Part shown: positions 43,201-49,968 of the stretch, in pieces
Layout: every line of letters begins with the position of its first letter
How positions within the stretch are numbered: position 1 is the first letter of the stretch
Assembly: GCA_035610835.1 (NCBI GenBank)
Contig: CM069457.1
Location: 15,470,149-15,534,148 of the forward strand
Origin: Ophiura sarsii
Taxonomy: Eukaryota > Echinodermata > Ophiuroidea > Amphilepidida > Ophiuridae
Length of the DNA stretch: 64,000 nt
Direction of reading: 5' to 3'
Made by a program: the position numbers and the translations under genes
Notes under the pieces: model-generated
What the model was told of the DNA's origin: nothing
Database searches by the model: none
What the model saw: the letters and a program-made list of their open reading frames with translations, nothing else

Positions 43201-46200
43201 AATTTCGTCAAAGGTTGCGAGAATCCATTTAGATTCCTGCAAAGGATTTTGCGAGAATCTATGGATTCTCCTTCATTCAAATTATGTGTACACAGAAATC
43301 TCTTTGAGAATCAACTTGGATTCTCGCAACTTTACCGGCGGGAATCTTTGCGAGAATGGATTTTCGGATTCTCCTCAAAATTCTGACCCTGCAAAATAAA
43401 CAACAGCATAAACAAAAATGCTGCAATTGACACTGTGTTCTAGAATCACTTTTATACAAGAGATTTAACTATTGGTCGGTCATAAATTCTCCAATTCCCA
43501 AATAAGGCAGGCTAGTTAAAGTCATACCCTAAAGCGCTGTTTTGATGTAAATGCCATACATGATCTTATAGTCAACAATGACAGCAAACTAATTTGTCAC
43601 CTACAGACCCCCAGCTCCATACCTGACAACATTGAAAACCCAGAAATCAGGATACTTTGTGGCCGGGGTCCAGAGGACAAAGCCTCTGTAGGTTCCAGTG
43701 GTTTATAGTGTTTTTTTGCTGCACTATCTTTTGCCTGAAACTTAGGAATCGGGATGTTTTGATTTTTTGCGACCAGGAAAGTTGAAAATCTGGGTAATTC
43801 TGAGACAGTTGGCAGGTATGCATCTAGGGAAATTTATAGAGTAATTTTGCAACAATTTCACTCAAAACCTACAGACCCCTTCTCCATACCTGACAACATC
43901 GAAAACCCAGAAATCAGGACACTTTGTGGCCGGGGTCCAGGGGACAAAAACTATGTAGAGTCCAGTGGTTTATTGTGTTTTTGCTGCACTTTCTTTTGCC
44001 TGAAACTTAGGAATCGGGATCTTTTGAATTTTTACGACCTGGAAAGTTGAAAATTAGGAAAATTCTGAGACAGTTGGCAGGTATGCTTCTGGGGAAATTT
44101 GTTTTGGCATTCTCCCCAAGAACCCCTGCTTAAGAAAAAAAATGCTAAAATACCCCTACTTTTTAGTAAGTTTTGCAACTCATGAATCCAAAGACCCCTT
44201 GTTGGAGTAATTTTGCAACCTTTTTCACTCAAAGACCACTTGTTTTTTCAAGTTTTCCTCGATATAATGTATCACCTCCTTTTGGGGACAATTTCTTTAG
44301 TCATTCCCTCAAAAAAGAACCTAGCTGTTTGGAAAAACAATTTACTCAAAAAGTCCTCCTTTTTTAAAAAGATTTGCAACCGTAATTCAAATATCTCTGA
44401 ATTACTTTTCCACTACATCACCTTTCTTGACAAATTGTCACCAAAGGGTCTTTTTAACCCCCTGGGGTCTACCTGTCTATCTTACAGTGGTTCTGATTGG
44501 TTTATTACAAGATGTACTCATATGAATAGCCAATTCAAATGCAGCTTGTAAAATGTTTCACTTCCATCTTTATCAGTGATACAATTATTCTAACAATGTC
44601 TCTCATTGGTGCAATAAATGATGTATCCATCTTTTTAACCAATCAGCCGGTAGTTCTCAGGGGGTTAAGGGGGGGGGGCAATTTGTTTTAGCATTCTCTT
44701 CCTAAAAGAGCCATTTTTAAGGGATTTGAAAGTTTGTCAACTCTTTTTCTTTTATCCATAGAACTCTTGTGGGAGAAATGTTGAAACATTGTTGCCAAAA
44801 ACAAAAAGATTTTCTTTCCAATGTAGTTTTCTATTCTCTCACCCAAATGTATTATATTTTAAAAAGATAGGACTATCTCAACACAAAAATAGATTGAATT
44901 TATTTTTTCTAAAAAAAGAAATATTGATACAACTCGAACAACAGGTACAATGTAGTCAATCTAAATTTGTCAACAACCTTTAGCCTTTATGTTGTTTACA
45001 GATAGATTCATTGTTTGCTTAGAAGCCAGGTATAATTAATAGAAATATTTGCCTGGTACTTCGCACAAGTTATAACTGTCTTTAACACTTTCCATGCGGT
45101 AGGGGTTTGCCGACGACATTTCAAAAAGTCACAACATATTTCAAAAATGTCAAAATTATTGAATTTAATTACCATATTTGGAATCACCATGAGAAATGCA
45201 TTGAAATAAGTACAAAAAATTCCCGTGCCTAGTAAAAACAGGACAAAAAAGATACATAATTCCATAGAATAACATTATAAGGTTAATAATAAAAGTGACT
45301 TTAGTAAGTTTTTGAAGTTGCAATTTCATGAAAGAAGATGACACAAAGTATTGGAATTTAATTTTCTTTAAAAACAATCTAAAAAAAAATAATAAAAAAA
45401 TATTAAAAAAATATTTTACTCATAATCCAGTTCACATTTTGCGACATCCGACTGGTTTTCACAGATCGCATCACAAATTGTGTCCATTGTCTCAATACTT
45501 TACGAAAATTGGGTCTATAATGAAGCAGAATCCTTAGAAATCCTTCCGAAATCACCTTTAGAAATGGGTAGAGGTTTTGAATCTCCAGCGGCACCCCCCC
45601 CCCCCCCCCCCCCCCCCCGACCAAACCAAATCCGAGTATCCCCCCCCCCCCCGGAACAGAATCTTACCGGACACATGGAGAGTATCCAGAATATGCTGAG
45701 CCTCCTTCCCTTGTGTGATACTTTGATTCCTATGTGTATGAGTGCTTCAATATAGAATATACACACAACGGCTGTACACACTATTAAAGTAATAAACCAA
45801 GCTGTCAAGCTCTTGTCATCAAAGATTTCTGCGAGAAAAGTAATGAAACAAAACATGTTATCTATACGCAGCAATGGAAATACCCACATGATTTTCCACC
45901 AAGGGTTGACTAGGAACTACACACTTTGTGGACTTGGAATATTTCTAACCATAGACGGTTACCGTCTATGTTCTGACCCAACTTTTACAAAAAGAAATAA
46001 ATCAGTTGAAAAAGTGGTCCTAGTGGGAATCGAACAATGGACCTCTGCATTGTAAAGCATGTAAGTCAACCACTAGACTAGCAAGGGGTGAACTGGCAAA
46101 TACATGATTTTAATCGCTCTTATTATTACGGAATAAAGCTGTACTGTGTTATTATCAGTACATACAATATTATTAATAGAGCTGCGACACACATGATCGT

Positions 46201-47248
46201 CAACCCCGGGTGGAAAGTCATGTGGGTATTTCCACTACTGCTTATATCCAGAACTAAATAATATCCAAATGATTTTTTCCCTTGCTAAGGCCACACAAAA
46301 TAACCCTGTTCTACGGGCCCGACTGACCGACTTTGTTTCTTTGAATTTTCAATTGTTTGGAAAATTGTTAAAATATTTTGATAAAACTTGGGTTATCATA
46401 TTGGTTTAGCTGGGGATCCTTGGTTTAACTAGTTTTATCCTTGGTTTAACATGGGTTAACCTGGGTTAATATGGGTTTAACTAGGGTTTGACTGCTTAAC
46501 TAGGGTCAAACTGGGTTTAACTAGGGTTTAACTGGGTTAACCTGGTTTAACCTATGTGAACAGACACCGTCTCTCCAACTCTTCAGAGTTTGTTGGCTAA
46601 GCTCTCTTGATGTAAATGACCTCCAGATATTATTTTTCTTCTCTTATATTTTTGATGTTGTTCTCTATGTTTGGGCTTTTAACTTATTCCTGTCCCACGC
46701 CACTTTCATTGGCTTTTTTACTGGCCCAATTGTGTTTACTTGTATTTTGATTATTTTCTGAGTTGCAGTGAACCAATTGATTGGCCCAATCAGAGCTCTC
46801 TGTAGAGAGTTACCAGTTTGATTTGTAATCACTCAGCTCATTAACTTTGTTAATGTTTGTTGGGCTATTGTTCACATTTGCTCTTTATATACAAAACAAA
46901 ACCTAGGGTTAACCTAACCATCAGGATTTTGCGCGATCGCGCAATCGCGCAAACAATTGTGCATTTCGGGTCTGAGCGCGCATTTCGTGATTTTCCAGGG
47001 TTTGTTTTTTTTTTGTATGATTTTTTTGTTCAAAGACAATGGAAATGCGCGAATGGCGCATTTTGGCTTTTTAACTGGCGCATTTAGCGCATATGGCGAA
47101 ATTCGGCGGCGCATTTGGCAGTTTTAAATTGCGCAAAATCCCGATGGTTAGGTTAACCTGTGTTAACTACGGTTATTTTACCTTCCAGCCATGCAGTCGC
47201 ATTTGGGTCCTTCTCGTCACACAAATTAGTAGTATTGTCGAAATCCAT
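31116..47248 (-). CDS. SLC51A: Organic solute transporter alpha-like protein (SLC51A-like), seven coding exons
   Basis: Exons: 47182-47248, 45668-45828, 43091-43164, 42222-42353, one of three alternatives (40196-40301 / 40016-40121 / 39836-39941), 34782-35034, 31116-31297. All junctions are GT-AG and phases match (1, 0, 2, 0, 1), giving 324 residues plus a stop. The start MDFDNTTNLC has A at -3 and G at +4 and carries two N-glycosylation sequons (NTT, NAT). About seven hydrophobic segments follow in the OST-alpha order: LTAWFITLIVCTAVV; FCVTSLIGFCLPRG (the conserved PR); LYFFLLLMIYYYGGDEA (the Y-GG-E/D block); IGQFVVIRSALLYLEAM; IYIYVITLASAVGS; VWLMIVVLLISNLQVVILG; LLLTLESTLLYPIFLLYYR. Family role: with OST-beta, facilitated transport of bile acids/steroid conjugates at the basolateral membrane; the ligand in this animal is unknown. 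Introns are filled with MITEs. Confidence 0.9.
31310..32030. other. Intron sequence with repeat fragments
   Basis: gacaggcaaatagacctgttagg (31362) belongs to a dispersed motif family; a C run lies near 31829. No exon seen. Confidence 0.45.
32034..34085 (+). pseudogene. L2/CR1-like LINE pol relic
   Basis: The first frame (to 32789) is the pre-RT region (SAPWYTDELRQAKQEKHRAERR...FADYFEEKI). RT pieces then follow in several frames: FDTIDHD near 33025, GVPHGSV near 33180, YADDTQLY near 33277, KTEILHFHS near 33408, and the thumb/C-terminal LGKLRKYLDEAATQMLAHTF near 33603. Stops and frameshifts break it at least five times. The endonuclease is missing, so it is 5' truncated and dead. It lies antisense to the transporter, in its last intron. 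Confidence 0.85.
34352..34756. mobile_element. GGGGTACTTAG element with nested 110-bp hairpin
   Basis: The outer ends gggggtacttag and ctaagtaccccc are inverted. Inside, cgtttccatatactctatta...agctgtgatagagtatatggaaacg (about 34623-34730) is a separate inverted repeat, probably a later insertion. The outer end stops about 26 bp from the donor of exon 6. Confidence 0.7.
34782..35034 (-). CDS. SLC51A: SLC51A-like exon 6 (TM5-TM6)
   Basis: Acceptor ccccatttcag, donor cacact|gtaagt. It encodes ITFNDATIYIYV, two hydrophobic segments and the loop LPCKKPFHTEMRAH. Confidence 0.88.
35168..35521. mobile_element. TTAA-type MITE, AGCCCCAG ends (copy 1)
   Basis: TTAA|AGCCCCAGACATCTACT...AGTAGATGCCTGGGGCT|TTAA. 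354 bp, about 90% alike to 59653-60004, including gatagagggcgctgcaatacc. Confidence 0.9.
35635..37765. mobile_element. TTAA-type MITE (CACTTTCCATGCGG) carrying a nested LINE
   Basis: TTAA at 35631-35634 and 37766-37769. The left end cactttccatgcggcaggc and right end (inverse) ccctctccacgcggc match. The left 200 bp are homologous to the neighbouring copy in reverse. A LINE occupies 35839-37718. Confidence 0.8.
35839..37718 (-). pseudogene. RTE-like LINE, 5' truncated, with 12-bp TSD
   Basis: The duplication aaaaatctgttt lies at 35827-35838 and 37719-37730. On the minus strand it reads a pre-RT region (KRWTEYCSDLYNH), RT blocks (NYRTISLICHPSKVMLKILL, AEEQAGFRPRRST, FVDFKKAFDPVWH, VGVRQGCLPSPTLFNI, NLRFADDIDGLAGSEGEL) and a tail (RRKLQWYGHMSRS, WEDNISEWTD). 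The frame breaks near 37030 and there is a stop near 36725. The 3' end is a (TAGA)n-type run. The endonuclease is absent. The catalytic FADD is intact but the frame is broken, so it is inactive. Confidence 0.9.
37770..38433. mobile_element. TTAA-type MITE (second, inverted copy) with nested element
   Basis: It begins at the same TTAA (37766-37769) that ends the previous element and finishes at TTAA 38434-38437. Read in reverse it matches 35635-35838: tttctgaaaaatctgtttc, tgagaaatgcattgaaataa, gcaggcatctgcag. A 429-bp element is inserted at 37924-38352. Confidence 0.85.
37924..38352. mobile_element. TA-type MITE nested in the TTAA MITE
   Basis: TGTGGCCCAACATGAGTAAA(TGAGGC) and the inverse of TGTGACCCAACACAAGTAAA(TGAGGC) are terminal, with TA on both sides. 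The host MITE sequence is interrupted exactly at this site relative to its sister. Confidence 0.88.
38795..39100. repeat. Cluster of CCAGTATCG-NN-CGATACTGG palindromes
   Basis: Seven or more near copies of a ~20-bp palindrome (tagtatcgtccgatactgg, ccagtatcggacaatactgg, ccagtatcgaccgatactga, ccagtatcgtgcgatactgg, and decayed ones) at 40-60-bp spacing in the intron between exons 5 and 6. Confidence 0.85.
39296..39828. mobile_element. TA-type foldback element abutting exon 5A
   Basis: CAGTCATCAAAAAAAGTAAC... and ...AGTTACTTTTGTTGATGACTG are inverted, with TA at 39294-39295 and 39829-39830. The arms are over 100 bp long. It sits just inside the intron, 7 bp from the end of exon 5 copy A. Confidence 0.88.
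39836..39941 (-). CDS. SLC51A: SLC51A-like exon 5, copy A (TM4)
   Basis: Same peptide as the other two. Acceptor gacatttcgccag, donor cagtaag|gtatgt. A MITE begins 7 bp past the exon end. Confidence 0.75.
40016..40121 (-). CDS. SLC51A: SLC51A-like exon 5, copy B (TM4)
   Basis: Same peptide as copy C. Acceptor gacatttcgccag, donor cagtaag|gtatgt. It differs from copy C by silent changes only. Confidence 0.75.
40196..40301 (-). CDS. SLC51A: SLC51A-like exon 5, copy C (TM4)
   Basis: First copy in transcription order. Acceptor tttcaacagagccag, donor cagtaag|gtatgt. It encodes LFWIRMWIGQFVVIRS then ALLYLEAMLWMDGSLNLSK. Entry phase 2, exit phase 0; 106 bp. Confidence 0.8.
41061..41420. mobile_element. 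TIR element (AGGCCAACAAAAAA)
   Basis: aggccaacaaaaaaaaggtt(gtgttgccct) and the inverse of aggcccaaaaaagaaagag(ttgtgttgccct) are terminal; gaccgaccga motifs lie beside both ends. Confidence 0.75.
41541..42204. mobile_element. TA-type foldback with ~230-bp arms
   Basis: CAGGGCGAATCAGAAAGAAG... and ...CTTCTTTTTGACTCACCCTG, TA on both sides. The arms share ctgtccacggaacgc, aaaacaggcatagctcct and gatttcaatgattc in inverse. It ends 18 bp from the donor of exon 4. Confidence 0.92.
42222..42353 (-). CDS. SLC51A: SLC51A-like exon 4 (TM3, YYGGDEA)
   Basis: Acceptor tctccatgacag, donor cagaga|gtaagt. It carries the family's Y-GG-(E/D) signature. Confidence 0.88.
42680..43076. mobile_element. TIR element (AGGCAACAAAAAAA)
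   Basis: aggcaacaaaaaaaaatg(ttatgttgtcctcga) and its inverse (tcgaggacaacataa)caatttttttt are terminal. The interior holds repeated aatctgaaaaaa. It stops about 14 bp from the donor of exon 3. Possibly related to 41061-41420. Confidence 0.8.
43091..43164 (-). CDS. SLC51A: SLC51A-like exon 3 (TM2)
   Basis: 74 bp. Acceptor tttcttctttag, donor ctgcttt|gtgagt. It encodes VFCVTSLIGFCLPRGMVL. Confidence 0.85.
43192..43391. mobile_element. CAGGGTCAGAATTT element
   Basis: CAGGGTCAGAATTT and inverse AAATTCTGACCCTG (one base off) are terminal. The interior repeats gcgagaatcc/ggattctcgc. hAT-like by its CAGGG end, but the 8-bp flanks (gaaaatat, caaaataa) are not a clean duplication. It lies 27 bp upstream of exon 3's acceptor. 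Confidence 0.65.
43602..44110. repeat. 265-bp tandem duplication
   Basis: The unit beginning acctacagaccccc and including tttgtggccggggtccag and gagacagttggcaggtatgc is present twice in direct orientation with about 5-8% divergence. Confidence 0.9.
44458..44664. mobile_element. TTAA-type MITE, copy 3
   Basis: TTAA|CCCCCTGGGGTCTACC...GTAGTTCTCAGGGGG|TTAA. Same family as 27844 and 30203. Confidence 0.9.
45083..45240. mobile_element. Partial CACTTTCCATGCGG MITE
   Basis: ttaacactttccatgcgg and agaaatgcattgaaataag correspond to the left 150 bp of the element at 35635. The right end is not seen. Confidence 0.7.
45400..45656. mobile_element. Partial GGGGTACTC element (inverted)
   Basis: tttgaatctccagcggcac and ccaaatccgagtatcccc are the inverse of the left end of 8674-9098. 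It abuts the donor of exon 2 (about 12 bp away). Confidence 0.65.
45668..45828 (-). CDS. SLC51A: SLC51A-like exon 2 (TM1)
   Basis: Acceptor tttctcgcag, donor gtccg|gtaaga. It encodes TM1 and the basic loop SHKGRRL. Confidence 0.87.
45867..46243. mobile_element. TIR element with internal tRNA-like segment
   Basis: ggaaatacccacatgattt(tccacc) and its inverse (ggtgga)aagtcatgtgggtatttcc are terminal. The minus strand at about 46018-46085 has an A-box tagtctagtgg and B-box tgttcgattccc with a broken anticodon arm (Val-like tttaca loop). It is a tRNA-derived piece, not a tRNA gene. Confidence 0.7.
46395..46560. repeat. GGGTTTAACTA-type degenerate tandem repeat
   Basis: About ten copies of gggtttaact(a)/gggttaacctg-like units. 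Confidence 0.8.
46913..47152. mobile_element. TTAA-type MITE rich in GCGC palindromes
   Basis: TTAA|CCTAACCATCAGGATTTTGCGC...GCGCAAAATCCCGATGGTTAGG|TTAA. The interior contains gcgcgatcgcgc and repeated ggcgcattt. It ends 29 bp from the donor of exon 1. Confidence 0.92.
47182..47248 (-). CDS. SLC51A: SLC51A-like exon 1 (start codon)
   Basis: ATG at 47248, 22 codons plus 1 nt, donor ggaag|gtaaaat. The short acidic extracellular N-terminus is typical of the family. Confidence 0.82.
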
Positions 47249-48078
47249 AGTTTTTTCAAGTACCGTATTGAATTCGTAATATTAGCTAATTTCAAATTGA
47301 AGTGCAAGAAAATGAGTCGTTTTTTGATCTTAGAGTTTTGATGTTCAGAGAATCAGCACCATTTTTCAATTTATATTCTACAATGTACTCCAAAATTTCC
47401 ACTATGACTCAGTCCATGATCTGTGTGTCACTGTTGATGAAAAAAAAATAACAATATAATTATATTCATGCATAATCGATACATTAATTAAGCTTCCATC
47501 ATAAATGTGATCTTTTCCAAGTAGCGCCCTCTATCATTGATTTTTACTATGAAAGCAGATTTTCTTGCAGATTTGCATTTTTGATCATAAATCATACAGA
47601 TCTTTCTAAGTTACAGATCGATACGATTCCTAAATTACTTCAAAATCATGGTGGCATTTTTCATATTGGAGATATTTTATATCATAAGAAAGCTAAAACT
47701 GTGCTGATTACAGCGGGGGACGCTAAACATGTTAACTTTTATGTGGCCCTATATAAAGCTCTAAGCAAAACAATCGATTGTTAAACAATTACTTCAACAT
47801 CATTTCCGTTTACACAAAGGAGATCGATATTATCACTCCAATCACTACTGCAAGTGTTCAATGACCAGTCCAGGGAGGTGTCAATTCTATTTGACACCTC
47901 CCTGACCAATCCTAATGTCACATTGTGTGAGCCGTAGTCTAAGACTAAAATACCCTAGGTGTTGTTGTGGATTTTTTTTTGGGGGGGGGGGGGGGGGGCG
48001 GGGGTATTTTACCGTATTTTAGTCTCAAGCCACAGCACTCTGCTTTACACAGCGCACCCAAAAGTAATTAATTGATTT
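47249..48078. other. No gene seen; palindromes
   Basis: Upstream flank of the transporter gene, where its promoter would lie; no core element could be recognised. A hairpin gggaggtgtcaa/ttgacacctccc lies at 47871-47905. A G run lies near 47980. 47480-47660 is related in inverse to 24270-24560. Confidence 0.45.
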
Positions 48079-48178
48079 NNNNNNNNNNNNNNNNNNNNNN
48101 NNNNNNNNNNNNNNNNNNNNNNNNNNNNNNNNNNNNNNNNNNNNNNNNNNNNNNNNNNNNNNNNNNNNNNNNNNNNNN
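48079..48178. other. Assembly gap (100 N)
   Basis: A 100-N placeholder that removes the 5' part of the zinc-finger gene. Confidence 0.98.
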
Positions 48179-49204
48179 TATTGTAAAAAGTGCTTTGCAT
48201 TGATGAGTTACCTGACAAGACACATTCGTACCCATTCGAATGAACGACCGTATAAGTGTGAATTTTGTCAGAAATGTTTTACAAGGAAGAATTCCCTGAC
48301 AAGACACATTCGTACCCATTCGAATGAACGACCGTATCAGTGTGAATATTGTGAGAAATGTTTTTCACAAAAGTGTCACCTGACAGAACACATTCGTGTA
48401 CATACATGTACGAGGGAAAAACCGTATCAATGTGAATATTGTCAGAAATGTTTTTCACAGAAGATTCACCTGACAGAACACATTCGTGTACATACGAGGG
48501 GAAAACCTTATCAATGTGAATATTGTCAGAAATGTTTTTCACAGAAGATTCACCTGACAGAACACATTCGTGAACATACGAGGGAAGAACCGCATCAATG
48601 TGAATATTGTCAGAAAGGTTTTTCACAGAAGTGTCATCTGACAGAACACATTCGTGTACATACGAGGGAAGGACCGCATCAATGTGAATATTGTCAGAAA
48701 TGTTTTTCACAGAATTGTCATCTGACAGAACACATTCGTGTACATACGAGGGAAGGACCGCATCAGTGTGAATATTGTCAAAAATGTTTTACATGGAAGA
48801 ATTCCCTGACAAGACACATTCGTACCCATTCGAATGAACGACGACCGTATCAGTGTGAATATTGTCAGAAATGTTTTTTACAGAAGTGTCTCCTGACAGA
48901 ACACATTCGTGTACATACAAGGAAAGGACCGCGTCAATGTGAATATTGTCAGAAATTGTTTTCACAAAAGTGTCATCTGACAGAACATATTCGTGTACAA
49001 CATACGAGGGAAGAACCGTATGAGTGTGAATATTGTCAGAAATGTTTTTCACAGAAGTGTCACCTGACAGAACATATTCGTGTACAACATACGAGGGAAG
49101 AACCGTATCAATGTGAATATTGTGAGAAACGCTTTACATGGAACAGTATTCTGATACACTACATGCGTTGCCATACAAAGGAAAAAACCTTACAAATAAA
49201 GTAA
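48179..49204 (+). CDS. C2H2 zinc-finger protein, 12 fingers, 5' cut by gap
   Basis: The frame is open from the first base after the gap, so the first Met (48200) is inside a finger (YCKKCFALMSYLTRH) and not the start. Twelve C-x2-C-x12-H-x3/4-H units follow at 84-87-bp spacing, most reading CEYCQKCFSQKCHLTEHIRVH-like, with linkers of the S/T-x-E-x-P type. Recognition positions -1,2,3,6 are mostly Q-C-H-E; two to three fingers read TRKNSLTRH or TWKNSLTRH. Fingers 10 and 11 have H-x4-H (HIRVQH). No KRAB, BTB or other effector domain is visible; any would lie in the gap or beyond. The probable role is sequence-specific nucleic-acid binding; target unknown. An AATAAA overlaps the end of the frame (49195-49200). 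Confidence 0.85.
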   Translation, partial: YCKKCFALMSYLTRHIRTHSNERPYKCEFCQKCFTRKNSLTRHIRTHSNERPYQCEYCEKCFSQKCHLTEHIRVHTCTREKPYQCEYCQKCFSQKIHLTEHIRVHTRGKPYQCEYCQKCFSQKIHLTEHIREHTREEPHQCEYCQKGFSQKCHLTEHIRVHTREGPHQCEYCQKCFSQNCHLTEHIRVHTREGPHQCEYCQKCFTWKNSLTRHIRTHSNERRPYQCEYCQKCFLQKCLLTEHIRVHTRKGPRQCEYCQKLFSQKCHLTEHIRVQHTREEPYECEYCQKCFSQKCHLTEHIRVQHTREEPYQCEYCEKRFTWNSILIHYMRCHTKEKTLQIK

Positions 49205-49720
49205 TGTTACTTGGCATGAACCAGTTACCCTTTGGCGCTAGATGCCAAGGCCATGTAAATCAATGACGTCTTCCAACGGTGATATGTACATGGTAAATTA
49301 TAATGGTACAATAGCTGATCCTTGTGGGACGCCTTCTCCAGAGGAGTATGAGGCTTAGAAATGTTGTCATTTGTCACTCGTAGGTCTCAATTTATCTCTG
49401 CAAATGACATAATGTCTAAGCCCTCTAAGCCTCATACTCCTCAAAATCTGAAATAGGTTGCCGAATTTAGCAGTCATGATACGTAGACAATTGTGCAAAA
49501 TACCCCAATTTAAAGATTTTTGAAAATTCGGCATGACCATGAAGGAGTTGAGGACTAGAGCTGAATTTTGGTTTACAAGTAGATATGATACATATGTTCA
49601 ACTGCTGTAAATTTTTAAACATGTTCAATTGCTCGCGGTGTCATCCATTGGCAAGACGAAGGGGGTCTTTTCGACATTTTTTCACCTGGTCCCAACTTTG
49701 GAGCCATGCTTTTTTTGTAT
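49205..49720. repeat. Repeat related to 57102-57218 arm
   Basis: tggcgctagatgccaaggcc (49234), tgtgggacgccttc and gaggagtatgaggcttag match one arm of the foldback at 56950-57496, followed by AT-rich sequence. Confidence 0.7.
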
Positions 49721-49968
49721 ACAGGCCGTCCCAAAATGATTAGTATCCATCGATGCCCAAAGTTCAATACATTTTGTCATCATCAAAATCAATGAGATTA
49801 GATCCGTTGTTTTTCTATCATATTTGCTATACTGTACCCTTTCATTAGAATTTCAGATCATGAATATCGGACTTATTTTAATGAAGTTACACTCCAAGAC
49901 ATGGTGATTTTACCTTTTTGGCAAAGTGCAAAAAAATGTGTTTTTAAACAGCTTGTTTGAAAGAAACT

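Noticed and set aside
46018..46085. tRNA-Val gene on the minus strand
   Set aside because: Promoter boxes match, but the anticodon stem has mismatches and an 8-nt loop; it is embedded in a TIR element.
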